Shown piece after piece: positions 34,350-45,097 of a DNA stretch of 64,000 nt. Every line of letters begins with the position of its first letter. Positions within the stretch are counted from its first letter, which is position 1. Source of the stretch: Alitta virens (lineage: Eukaryota; Annelida; Polychaeta; Phyllodocida; Nereididae); assembly GCA_932294295.1 (NCBI GenBank), contig OW028577.1, positions 435,001-499,000 of the forward strand, in the 5' to 3' direction. The notes under the pieces are model-generated. The model was not told where the DNA came from, did no database searches, and saw only the letters and a list, made by a program, of their open reading frames with translations. Position numbers and translations under genes: made by a program.

Positions 34350-35646
34350 CTGTTTGAAAAATGCTGGTTGGGCAGAATTTTTAGCATGTATTACTGAACT
34401 TTTCATATGCAGGACTCCAAAGCAATTTTCCATGATTTCAAGTTGTTAGATTTTTAAAAAAAAATCTGAAATTGCTTGTATTATAAGCATGTGACTTTCA
34501 TTGAAGATAGTGACTTAATTGTAACCGGCAATCTCAGCTTCTTGGTGTTACTGACCCACTGTCAATGTTGCTGGAGTCGCTTCTCCAGGCAAATTTTACT
34601 GCCTTTTTATTCAGCATTGTCCTGGAGTACTTGGTCATTTTATTATTTTTAATTGTATGCTCATGTTAAGAAAAATTTGAAAAATACACAATTAAAAGGT
34701 GGAATTATATCTGTTCTGTCTTTCTGATGTCTTCTATATCAAACAATTACTTTGAAGCTAGGACCCTCTTGAAAAGAAAAATGAAAAGGTCAAGCCTATG
34801 TTATCTCTTTCAAGCTTGAACTAGCCCATGAAAGATGTAAAAATATATATCCGAGACGTTCAACTCCAGATGACCCATGCAGTTTGTCTTGCTAAGCTTA
34901 TGAACACTAATTTACATGGGCTTCAGTGAGAAATTTTGGGGTTATTTGGTTGCTATGGACACTGCAGATGCAGTAGCTATGGACACTTTTGGCTATTACA
35001 GAAATATTACAGAAACAGTGGCTATAGACAATTTGGCACTGTAGATGCAGTTGCTATCAAATTATGGCTATTGGCACTGTAGATACCGGATGCGTCTCTA
35101 ATGGAGATGTGTTAAAGGGGTTTCTTGCCAGCCCTTCCACCCCCCCCCCCCTCAAACAACAGATGTGGCCACCCCAGGTGCTCCCTGCTTCTCTCTTCTT
35201 GAATGATGCCCCATTCACTTGCCATAGCATGGCCCCTTCACCAAAAGGTGCCTTAATTACAATTTGCAGTGCCAATAGCCCAAATTATCTAATAGCCAAT
35301 AGCCAAAGCAAAATTATCTAATGCCAATAGCCAAAGCAGTCTATCGAAACTGCGTCTGCAGCAGCCAATATTCTGTTGCAACTGCATATGCGATGCCAAT
35401 AGACACTCCCGATTGCCAAGCAAGGCATGAAGGGGCCAATCTTTCCAGCGGAAGGTCAACTTCCTTGAATGGGGCCAACTGGTTGAGGGGCTTCTTGCCT
35501 GAAACTTCTTTATATCTTCCTGGTGTAGGGGTCCACATTCCTGGCAGGAGGTCAATTTTCCCTGTGAAGGTCTTGTGTTGTAACCAAATTTCCTGTTGAG
35601 GGGGCCATCCTTCCCAAGAAGGGGCTTTGTGGGCCTTGGCTGAGAG
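34350..35646 (+). repeat. Dispersed fold-back repeat, copy B left part
   Basis: The uninterrupted counterpart of copy A. The forward arm words GGCTATTGGCACTGTAGAT and GGACACTGCAGATGCAGTAG lie at 34955-35090, and the inverted words TGCAGTGCCAATAGCC.AAATTATC at 35263-35410. Between them is C-rich DNA (about 35140-35152) and the intact LTR-element target (35174-35178). It then runs into CCTTC..GAAGGGGCC-type sequence and is cut at TTAA (35647) by the 2.2-kb element. Confidence 0.75.
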
Positions 35647-36164
35647 TTAAGCCCCGTTCCCACATAGCCGAGTTACTCGTAGTCAACTCGTAGTATTACG
35701 TAACACGCCTCTCGGGCCCAACTCTTACTAAACTCGGCGATTACTCCTCGCACTCGAGAGATGCTCGGCGAGTAACTCCTGAGTCTCGTAGCGAACTCGT
35801 GAGATTTGGAGCCGAGTTTGCCGAGTCTCCCGAGTATGCCGTGCTGCACGGCACACTCGGCGAATTATCCAGGAGTCCAAAAACTCGGCCATGACTCGCC
35901 GAGTTACTCCTGGAACTCGCCGAGTTACTCCTCAAACTCGCCGAGTTACTCCTCAAACTCGCCGAGTTACTCCTCGAACTCGGCGAGTTACTCGGCGCTA
36001 TTTTCGCTCGTATTACACTCGGGGGGGGATGTTCAGGAGTGCGAGGAGTAACTCGGCGAGTTGTAGGAGTAACTCGCCGAGTAACTCGTCGAGTTCTACC
36101 TTTAGTACATGCATCATCAGCGTAGGGGGTCGTATATAATATAAAAGGCCGCTGCTCCTCTAAT

Positions 36165-37565
36165 ATCAGTCCGATTTTCGTCAAATAAAGATTGTTTTGT
36201 AGTATAATTCATAGTGATTCCATACGTATTTTCGGATTTAAAAAAACCCGAATATTAAGCGAGATATTTGTCTGAGAAGGCAGTTGTCTTGCGGTGGCTG
36301 CTGCTCCATTTATATTAATCCGATTTTCGTCAAATCAGGACTGAATTGTAGTATAAATCATACTGATTCCATACGCGTTTTCGGATTGAAAATAGACCAA
36401 ATATGAAGCGAGATATTCGTCTGAGAAGGCAGCTAAGTTGGCGGAGGCAAACAGTGGTGCTCTCGCAGACGTCCGCGCCCGGACTGTATCAATGCAGGTA
36501 AGGCTGAGCGCTACTTTAAAAGGCTGCTGCTCCCCTAATATTAGTCCGATTTTCGTCAAATAAATATTGAATTATAGTCGAGTTCATACTTATTCCACAC
36601 AGATTTTCAGATTGAAAATAGACCAAATATTAAGCGAGATATTTGTCTGAGAAGGCAGGTAGTCTGGCGGCGGCAAGGTGCTCTGTGTATGGCCCTGACA
36701 TGAATGGTGTGGTCAATATTTTTGACCATTTTATATACATTGTTTGGATGAGCTTTATTGCAATTCATTTCTACTCATTCTGCCAACTGCCATGACTGTT
36801 ATGTCAATTGCTATTAGCATTTTGAATGATACAAAGAATGGGTGTAGAGCATACAGCAAATTCAATACATGTGTCAATTGCCTAATTGCCTAAATTGGGG
36901 TTCTTTGACCTGTCATTTCATGGTTTGTTCAAAGATGACACAGTAATTGCTATTAGCATTTTGAATGATACAAAGAATTGGTGTAGAGCATACAGCAAAT
37001 TCAATACATGTGTCAATTGCCTAATTGCCTAAATTGGGGTTCTTTGACCTGTCATTTCATGGTTTGTTCAAAGATGACACAGTAATATGACATTGTCTTG
37101 ATTGTCATTCACAATTACAAAAATATGTAATTGCTTTCATTAATTAAAAGCAATATATTTAATTGTAATTACCAGGCAATGATTATATTTGTATAACTTT
37201 CTTATCTTTTTGTGTTAATTTGAATCTTATTGTGATATTATGATCAGTATAAATTTGTGTATATTTTGTAAAATTTAAATCTAATATTGATATTGTAATT
37301 AGTATTTGTGATTTGATCTGTGATTTTATTTTCTATATTTAATTTACTTATACTGGTGCTCCCTGAACATCCGCGCCCAGACTGTATTAATGCAGAAAGC
37401 TGAGCGCTTCTTTAAAAAGCTACTGCTCCCTTAATATTAGTCCGATTTTCGTCAAATAAAGATTGTTTTGTACTATAATTCATAGTGACTCCATAGGTTT
37501 TTTCGGATCGAAAATAGACCAAATATTAAGCGAGATATTCATCTGAGAATGCAGGTAGGCTGGCG
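36165..37565 (+). repeat. Four copies of a TCCGATTTTCGTCAAATA unit
   Basis: Units of about 110-150 bp begin near 36150, 36293, 36522 and 37420. Each runs from a GCTGCTCC-like start (CTACTGCTCC in the last) through TCCGATTTTCGTCAAAT, AT..TTCATA, TTTTCGGATTGAAAATAGAC, GCGAGATATTCGTCTGAGAA to GGCAGGTAG.CTGGCGGCGG. The unit is internal to the 2.2-kb TIR element and has no ORF. Copies 3 and 4 are each preceded by a GTCCGCGCCCGGACTGTAT-like word. Confidence 0.85.
36806..37083 (+). repeat. 139-bp tandem duplication
   Basis: AATTGCTATTAGCATTTTGA at 36806 recurs at 36945, and the whole unit through GTTCAAAGATGACACAGTAA repeats almost exactly (GAATGGGTG versus GAATTGGTG). It is a recent duplication inside the TIR element. 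Confidence 0.92.
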
Positions 37566-37892
37566 TCGGCCTATCATTCGATGGGTGACTCGTCGCTGTC
37601 GTAGACACCTTGCTTCACCCGGCGAGTTACTCCTGGTACTTGGCAAGTTACTCCTGGTACTCGGCGAGTTACTCCTGGTACTCGGCGAGTCACTCCTGGT
37701 ACTCGGCGAGTCGCTCGCTGAACCCGCCGAGTAACTCGGCGAGTAATTCGGCGAGTAACTCGGCGAGTCACTCCTGGTCATTTTTTCCGCAAAAATTCGT
37801 CGCCAACTCCTCGAATTTTGGGTGTTACGTAATTTTTGTTATTACTACGAGTTGACTACGAGTAACTCGGCTATGTGGGAACGGGGCTTTAA

Positions 37893-38235
37893 CCTCCTTA
37901 ACTAGAGCCTCTTCACCAGGAAAATTGTCCCTGGGAAACAATGGCTGGTAGATCGACCCCTTCACCAGGGAGTGTAGTACCAAGGTAGGAAGGCTACCCT
38001 TTTCAGCTTGATAGATATTTAAATAGATATGTAAATATGTTAGGATAGGCCCCTTAACCAAGACATTGCCCTCCTTGTCAGGACGCTGGCCCTTCTGGTG
38101 TGATATTCTGGTGAAGAAGCCCTCCTAGCAAGAGGGCAGTCTGGCTGTTTTTTTTATAAGGGCCAAACATTTAGGTGAAATTTAAGGGCCCACCTTCCCA
38201 GCCTTTGAGAGAGGGGCCAATCTTAGTATTTGGGG
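37893..38235 (+). repeat. Fold-back repeat copy B, resumed after insertion
   Basis: The CTTCACCAGG / GGGGCC / CCTTC..GAAGG texture of 35410-35646 continues here (GACCCCTTCACCAGGGAGTG, GAGAGGGGCCAATCTTAGTA), as expected if the 2.2-kb element split one repeat. A related GGCCCCTTCACCAGGGAGTT lies at 46281. Confidence 0.55.
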
Positions 38236-38642
38236 AAGAGGGTGAACATTCCGGGCCTAGAGCACAATCCAGTGAGGGTGAAACCAATTCAGGAACATCA
38301 TGGGTCGATTATTATAAATTGTGAAGCAGCAGTTAACTGATTCCCCAGGGAGCTTCTGGACTCCCTGCAAACTAACTTAATCGCTAGGCCTTACTTTGGA
38401 TAATAATTTAGTTTTGATAAAAAGTTGACCTTCCCATATCTGACGTACAGCTGCATTTGAAAGCTTAGAGGTCAGAAGCCACCCAACATCAATAGAGTGG
38501 TAGGACACTACAGTTAAGGTATGGACCATACAACTCTAATGTTTAACATGTAGCTGGACTCTTTATGCCCGATATTCATAGAGGCGCACTCAAAACGCCG
38601 TGAGGCATTACGTCGTGTCTTTTGGGCCTTTTGCACATCTCT

Positions 38643-38682
38643 TGCTTATGAGGCGTTAAACAATAACTCACACACACACACA
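38643..38682 (+). mobile_element. 40-bp truncated retroposon tail with 15-bp target duplication
   Basis: A tiny insert TGCTTATGAGGCGTTAAACA + ATAAC + a CA repeat, flanked by perfect copies of CTTTTGCACATCTCT (38628-38642 and 38683-38697). It carries only the 3' word of SINE family S1, so it is an extremely 5'-truncated target-primed insertion. Confidence 0.88.
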
Positions 38683-38699
38683 CTTTTGCACATCTCTAC

Positions 38700-39805
38700 T
38701 TTCTTCATCTAGTATTCTCTTGTACACTAGCTAGCCATACTTATATATCCATACCATAGTCAGAATGTAAAGTTCACCCTCCAAAATTGTGTGTATTTTA
38801 TATAAGTGACTTTTGTGTAACACTTGCACTTGGAAGCATGCCACCTCATCATTACCTCTACCACCACCTCCCAGTGAGCACAGTTACTAAGTATTTTTAA
38901 GCCATACATGTATATATATATATATCTTGTATCATGCTACTAAGCATTTATCATAAAGTCATTATTTTCTATTAGAAACATAATTTTGACATTTAATGAT
39001 GAACACATCTTTGTTCTTAGTTAAGCATGTTTTGCTTGAGTTTAATTTAATCTGGCTGTTACAAAGTTGGAGCAGACATGAACAAACCTGTTAAGCCATT
39101 GCATCACCAAAATGTCAGCCAGCTTAATAGAACCTTAGATTGCACTCCTTTGTTCCACCCTAAGCCCAAATGCATTGTATGCTCTTTACTTAACATCTTC
39201 CTTTGTAGTGGACTGTATGTGTGCTTGAATGTTGTGATGCAGTGCATTTATTGATAGTTCACATCCTTACTGAGATCAATGTACAGATTGTGTAAGGGGA
39301 TTATCCCCCAGAGTATGAATGCTCGTTGAGAGGGGGGTTAGGTTGGAGTGTCAGCCAAAAGTCACATATGGGGTATTTTTGGATCTCTTGATTGGTGATT
39401 AATTAATTGACCTCAGGCCACATGACTTGGAATTGAATGTGATTGGATTAATTGATGGATTTCTCCCCAAATGAGGGGAGGGGCCATTGGAAAATATATA
39501 ATGATGCATTGTGAATAATAAATTCAGTTTTTACCTTGCCTGAAAATTGGGAAGGAGCAAAGCACTTCTGTCTCTCTTGTCTTGATTGAGCAAACTTTGG
39601 AGAAATGATGACACTGCGCTTGCATCCTAAACAGAATGCTCAGAGCTTGACACTTCTGAGACTTGGGAGTCAAGTGAACTAAGGAGTTAAAATCTGTCCA
39701 TCCAATATGCCGTTAAACTCAAATGCAATCCATCCAGCCCTGCGTTTCACTGTGTCGTTAATTCAACCAATGAGACATTATATGAAAACACCAACCAGAT
39801 AAGAC
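38700..39805. other. Unassigned intergenic DNA
   Basis: No supported gene. It contains a short TA run (38909-38924). The segment is bounded on the right by the 3' end of the LINE. Confidence 0.4.
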
Positions 39806-42800
39806 AGACAGACACTTTTATTTACATAAACAATCAAGGATGCCCCCTTTAAGATATTTATACATCACTAACAAGGGGGCAACCATATCTTCAAAATCAT
39901 TTCATATAATGCCTGTGAAAATAAAACAGTACACAATTAACTAAATTAACAAATGAGATGAGTTAAAAGACATTCACATTTATCTGAAATTTCACCAAAT
40001 GCAATGATTTTATATATCCTTTTAAACTATGAGTTAGTATTTTCTGCTTGATATTCAGAGGTGCAGAGTTGTGCACATGTGGAATTCTTTAAGATAAACT
40101 ATATTTTACAAAGTCAATATTTCGTGCAGTGAGCATATATATCGACTTCCTGTGATGATACAAACTGCCTTTTTTGCAACCTAAGTATTCGATTAGTGTT
40201 GGTGGTTTTGCAGCCCCAGCATAGTATAACAGAATTTATATGTGGTAGAAACAAAGAATTGTATAATGTTAACAATAAAGTGGTTGATAACATATTTTTA
40301 AGTTTGTTCATGATGCCAATATCTCTGCTTATCTTTTTTTAAATATTGTTTAAACGAGGTGTCCATGAGAAATGCTCATCAATTATCAAACCTAGAAAAT
40401 TAAATTCATTTACAGTTTTAATTTCAGTTCCTGATATTTTAAGTTTAGGATAACATATTCTTTTCTTCCGGATATGATAAAAAATGCATTTAGTTTTTGT
40501 AATATTTAGCGATAGTTTATTTACTTCAAGCCATATTAGAATTCTAGAATTTATATTAACTTCATAAGAGTTGTTCTTGTCTGTAAACGCACTGATTGTA
40601 GCAGTTAAAGTTGTGTCATCCATTCATCTAGACGAGAAACAACAAGGGCCCTAAAATTGAGCCTGCGGGGGACTCCAGTGGTTATTGCTAAATATTGTGA
40701 CTCAAAATTATCAAATTGCACAAATTTTCTTTGTATCAGATAATTCTCAATAAGGTGTAAATCATTATCTCGTGAACCATAGAAATATAATTTATCAATT
40801 AAAATAGAGTGATCCAGCGTATCAAATGCTTAAGAAAGGTCAAGGAAGTTGCTAAAAGAAATTTTGTTCTATCTAAATGGTTGGGGCAGGGGCCTAGCTC
40901 AGAGGTAGCGCGCTGGGCTTCCAACCGCTGGGTCCCGGGTTAAATTCCCGGTCGAGCCTAAGATGGATGGCCGTTTCATCCTTCATCTCATTGTCATGGT
41001 CCCTGCCTGTCCTAATTAGCCCATCAGGTGCAGAAATACAGGACGTAAAGCCCTATTCACCCACCCACCCTATCTAAATGGTTAATTATTCCATCACAAA
41101 GTTCTAGGGCTGCAGATTCAGTTAAGATGTTTTCACGATATGCATATTGACTTTTATAGTATAAATTTTGGGTGGTAAAGTAGTTATGTAACTGTCTTAA
41201 GTCTGACTATGGATGACACATTCAAAAAATTTTGAAAAACATGAGAGCAGTGAAATGGGACGGTAATTATTAAACAGGCTATCATCATATTTTTTATATA
41301 CAGGTATTACCATGGCGATTTTTAGAAGACCTGGAACCACTGCTGATGAAACCATTTGATTTATAATTAGGGTTAAAGGGGTCGCAATTTCAAGTTTAAT
41401 ATATTTTATTAGTTTGTTAGAGGCATCATCAAAACCACAACTTGCTTTTGGTTTCAGAGTATCTATGATTTTCAATGTAACGTCATCGTTAATGCAGGTA
41501 AAGTTGAATCGACAATTTGTTGGGCTATGCAAATAATCTTTGTATGAAAAGTTTTAATGTTTCCTGATATGTGTCAGTGAATTTGGACCTACATTTACAA
41601 AAAAAAAGAGTTAAATTTATTTTCAATTTCCTGGGGATCATATTCATACGTATCATTCTCTACAAGCAATTTCTTAGAAAACTCTTTCTTACATGGTGTT
41701 TCACTAATTATACTTTTAATAGTATTCCAAGTGTTTTTTATATCTCCTTTAAATTTAACAAAACATGATTCGAAATATCTTCTTTTGGCATGCCTAATAT
41801 TTTGTTTGAGGATTCTTATATAAGTTCTTAGATTTATCTTTTTGCCCATATAGTCAGGATCATCTGGTGCAGTTAATTTAAGCTTTGCATACATTTTGTC
41901 CCTAGTAGTTATTGATTTTATCAGACCTTTGATTACCCATTAGCATTTCTTGTCATATTTGACAATTTTAGGTTTTAGATGTATTTTAATAACTTTATTA
42001 TAATTTTCATTTGGACTGGCAGTTAAATTTGTATGTAATTTTTCAATTATATCTAAATTTTTCAGTTCCTGTCGCAAGTGTTCAAAATATAATGTATCAC
42101 TAGGATAGACTTTAACATATTTGGATTTATGTCTACAATAAGTTAGGTAGTCCAGTGAAATAAAATATGGCTGGTTGTCTGAAATGTGATGTAATAGCAC
42201 TCCAGCATCAGTGGGAGAAAATATATTTGACAGCTTCACTAAAAAGTTATCAATTAATGTTCCATTTCTTTCAGTAAATCGTGTTGGTAATGTAATTTTA
42301 GGAATAAAACCATTTGAAATTATCATATCTAAATGGTTGTTTATTTTAGGGCTACATGTATATTTCAACAGGTCAATATTAAATCTCCTGTGATAACAAC
42401 TTCACGTCTAGTACTTCGTAAGGAATGTAAAGTAGCGTTCATATCATCACAGAAGGCCTCATAAGCATCAATCGTTTCACGTGGATCTCTATACAGATTG
42501 CCAATTACCAACTTTTTGCTATTTAATGATTCATTTTCAATTATTACTTCTATGAATTGACAATCAAACATTTCAGAATTATGTTGGAAAGACAGTACAT
42601 TATAATGGAAGTTCTTATCCAGATATATAGCTACACCACCATGGTCACTGCAAGACTTACCCCTGGTTATTAAAGTATAGCCTTCAATCTGGAATAGGGA
42701 AAGGTTTGCATCATTTCAAAGCCAGGTTTCCTGAAGGCGAAAGCATTAAATTTAGCTTAATGAGAGTGAAATTTTCTACATAGATTTTAAGTTTATGAAA

Positions 42801-43030
42801 TTTAGCATTCAGAGATTGGCAATTTATGCTTAATAATTTAAATACCTCTGTTTTACCTAGCATTCGTTCTGCCACAGAATTGTCAGTGTAATAAGGTGGG
42901 TGAGAAAATAAATCGGGAGCATCATCATTATGATTTTCATCACTTTCAATAGCAGGATTCATTATGTTTACCAGTGAGTGGGTTTCCATACTTCCTATGT
43001 TGTTAACGATTTCTTCTATCATCATCTGAA
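39806..43030 (-). pseudogene. APE-RT non-LTR retrotransposon (LINE), decayed
   Basis: On the - strand, broken frames run from endonuclease to reverse transcriptase. The endonuclease start KLLSINCQSLNAKFHKLK lies in 42711-43025. It is followed by KLVIGNLYRDPRETIDAYE and VVITGDL (42365-42571) and TLIDNFLVK..HISDNQPYF (41940-42368). RT fingers KPKASCGFDDASNKLIKYI and NNYRPISLLSCFSKFFE are in 41197-41532, DLSKAFDTLDHSILIDKLY near 40785-40850, and a catalytic MDDTTL with thumb FLGLIIDEHFSW at 40339-40623. The 3' end near 39806 has AATAAA and a GTCT-type repeat on the coding strand. Several frameshifts and stops and a SINE (40883-41069) make it inactive. Clade (Jockey- or CR1-like) was not resolved. 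Confidence 0.88.
40883..41069 (+). mobile_element. tRNA-Gly-like SINE inside the LINE
   Basis: 187 bp flanked by a perfect 14-bp duplication CTATCTAAATGGTT (40869-40882 and 41070-41083). The head folds like a tRNA: TAGCTCAGAGGTAG (A box), an anticodon loop CTTCCAA (Gly-TCC type) and GGGTCCCGGGTTAAATTCCC (B box). The tail ends GTAAAGCCCTATTCACCCAC. It is a polymerase III retroposon, not a functional tRNA gene, because of poor acceptor pairing, flanking duplication and the attached body. Confidence 0.93.
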
Positions 43031-43834
43031 AAGAGAAAGTAATAACACAGGGATAAATGACTGGTTACAAAAATATTTTTACCAGTTGCTGTTACACCAT
43101 ATGGAGAACATGGATTCATTTTCATGTGATTGTAGTTTTTCAGTAAGCTCTTCAGTGTGAATTGATTTATGAGATGAATGAGAATGAATATGTTTGTGCA
43201 GTAGTCAGAGCAGATTTCATTTTAGTGACAATAGTAAGACAATATTTACTGCATGTACAGATTAAGTACTTTTAAGTTTATTAAGCTTAATAACTATTCA
43301 AGAGTACATTTCCAGACTGGATAAATCCAATTCAAAGAGTAGATACTGATGATGTAAGGGGGGGTATATAATATGATAATTATCCATTTGTTTCAAGTCC
43401 ATTTTCATTAGAGTCTTTTACATACAGTAAGTATATTATGGGTTTGGAAAAAAAGTTCCAAATTACTTGAAGCAGATAATTCAAACCATATTACTATTCA
43501 ATTTTATATCCATAATGCATGAAGTTTCATATTTACAACACAGATTGAGAAAATATAAACAGAAAAGAATAAAAAGGAAAAAGCTGAGATCTAATGACAA
43601 GTCTATGGAGTTTACAAATATGCAATTGATCTTAAAAAATATTTGACCAAATGTTTTTATATAATTATGAGTAGCAGCTGACATATCAATGATTATGTTA
43701 TTACATAAAATTTCTTTCACTCCGGGGGGGGGGGGGGGGGGGGGGGCTTCCGGGATCAAAGAGCTGAAAATGTCAACAAAAAATATATATTTGGCGGTGT
43801 GTACATGATGGCAATACGATGTCAACAAGGAGTA
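43031..43834. other. Unassigned DNA with a G run
   Basis: No supported gene. A run of more than 20 G lies at about 43724-43746 and may be an assembly-sensitive tract. It separates the LINE RT part from the word-rich element and ORF1 remnant to the right. Confidence 0.45.
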
Positions 43835-44283
43835 ACACGGATTTAACACGACTGTCCCATAAGAGTGCGGAGTGAACCGGATTTTACACGGTGCCTTCGC
43901 GGATATAACCGGTCTTTACACCGTGTTCATTTGTGTGGAACCGTGTTGGTCCTTGTACTCTCCGGCGTTAATGGCGGCGAAATATTCATGCCCGGTTGAC
44001 GCCGGAATTAGCAGGAGATAACACGAAGTATGCTGGAGTCAATACGGAGATTCACGGAGATTCAACGCGGATACACACAGATTAAATTGTTCCGGTACCT
44101 CCGGCATGAAACATTGAACCTGTTTAATTTTTTCCCCGGAGTCCCAGGGTGGTCCTGGATTGCCCTGGACAATGCCGGACAATGCCGGAAATAAACAAGA
44201 GGTCTACACGCTATTACCCGGAGTTTGCCGGAGTTATACTCTGGGACAATCTGGCGTCTGATCCGGCTATGTGTGAAGGGGGC
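43835..44283. mobile_element. Word-rich element ending GGGGGC-TTAA
   Basis: The right end reads ATCCGGCTATGTGTGAAGGG + GGGC next to TTAA (44284-44287). Its complement, GCCCCC..TTCACACATAGCCGGAT, parallels the 2.2-kb element end (GCCCCGTTCCCACATAGCCG). The inside is full of CGG/CCG words such as AACACGG, CGGAGTTTGCCGGAG, CGGAGATTCACGGAG and ATGCCGGACAATGCCGG. A matching left terminus was not found, so it is truncated or diverged. No ORF. Confidence 0.65.
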
Positions 44284-44321
44284 TTAAGTGTAACATTTTC
44301 ACCTAGGCGTTTGCATAAAAC

Positions 44322-45097
44322 TCAGTGGTAGCCATGTAGCACGGATCTTCCTGCAACATCCGGTCGTTCCCCAAACAAAGCTCTTTGCATTTGGAAAAAC
44401 TGCTCAATGGTGTCATAATGAATGCCATCAATTACAAGATTTGTAGAAAAGTAGAAGTTCGATAAGGGTGATAGAGCTGTATAGAAGGCTGTCACATTCC
44501 AACCTGTTTTTTGGCCATTTTTGCCGGATTCAGCTCTCTGGGCAAATTTTGGAGTGTCTTCACCGTGAAGGTTTGACCATCGATTTTCAATTACTCGCCT
44601 TGCAAGCTTTCTTTTTTCTGCAGTTGCAGTGCTTGTTTCATTTAGGGATGAAGTATACGTCGCTGACAAGAAATTTCAAAGGGGAAATCTTCATTGACAT
44701 AGATCGCAGAGTTCTTCAATTTCGTTTTAGCTCCCCAAACAAGCTGTCGATCTTGAAACAATACAAATCTGACAATAATGCTTCCATTCGGTAGACGATG
44801 ACAACGTTGAAATTTCATTTCATTAACATGGAAATCATTCAGTTTCATGATGTTGATCATAACTTCCTTGATTTTGGCAATGCAGTGTTCATTCTGACTC
44901 TGTTTGATTCCATAGAATATCAGGTTTTCTCTCCTGCCATATGACTCCAAATGTATCAACTTTTGTGAGAGCTCTTCATTTCTTGCAACCAGTGCAGGTT
45001 GTCCTCTCTTGGCCAGGTCAAGTTCTTTCTCAATTCTCGTCATTTGATCAGAGAGTCTTGTTATCAATTTATAAACTGTCACGGTAACATCATCCAA
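44322..45097 (-). pseudogene. LINE ORF1 (L1-type) with a NADAR-like C-terminal domain
   Basis: On the - strand, frame 44642-45097 is an L1-type ORF1 RNA-binding protein: coiled coil (LITRLSDQMTRIEKELDL), then ESYGRRENLIFYGI, FQRCHRLPNGSIIVRF, DRQLVWGAKTKLKN, IYVNEDFPFEISCQRR. An overlapping frame (44322-44669) continues with a basic linker. It then has FYTALSPLSNFYFSTN, VIDGIHYDTIEQFFQMQRAL and FGERPDVAGRSV, which match the start of the NADAR/YbiA fold (SPLSNFY, EQ.F...KA, GD). NADAR proteins act on ADP-ribose or riboflavin-pathway intermediates; some remove ADP-ribose from guanine. A frameshift joins the two parts and the NADAR part stops before its C-terminal half. It could be the ORF1 of the LINE lying downstream at 39806-43030. 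Confidence 0.75.

Larger units (their letters stand above)
35651..37888. mobile_element. 2.2-kb TIR element saturated with ACTCGGCGAG
   Basis: Perfect 45-bp terminal inverted repeats (35651-35695 and 37843-37887) begin GCCCCGTTCCCACATAGCCG. TTAA sits on both sides (35647-35650 and 37889-37892), so the target is probably TTAA as in piggyBac or Kolobok groups; one extra T at 37888 leaves a TTA target possible. The outer 450 bp on the left and 300 bp on the right are packed with CTCGCCGAGTTACTCC-type words in both orientations. The middle has four copies of a TCCGATTTTCGTCAAATA unit and a 139-bp tandem duplication. No transposase ORF, so it is non-autonomous. Arg/Ser-rich ORFs over it are translations of the words, not genes. 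Confidence 0.9.

Noticed and set aside
35741..37781. Long Arg/Thr/Val- or Ser-rich ORFs (TRRVTPR-, NSPSYSS-type)
   Set aside because: They occur in several frames on both strands and are translations of the ACTCGGCGAG word array, not proteins.
40886..40958. Possible functional tRNA-Gly gene
   Set aside because: It has A and B boxes and an anticodon-like loop, but acceptor pairing is poor and it is the head of a 187-bp unit with a 14-bp target duplication: a SINE.
43724..43746. G-quadruplex or origin signal at the G run
   Set aside because: A plain homopolymer in an intergenic repeat area; similar C runs at 23480, 48297 and 55023 suggest ordinary slippage, with uncertain length.
39806..45097. 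One intact LINE covering ORF1-NADAR and EN-RT
   Set aside because: Order and strand agree, but about 1.3 kb with a word-rich element and a G run lies between them, so I report two pieces and leave a common origin as a possibility.
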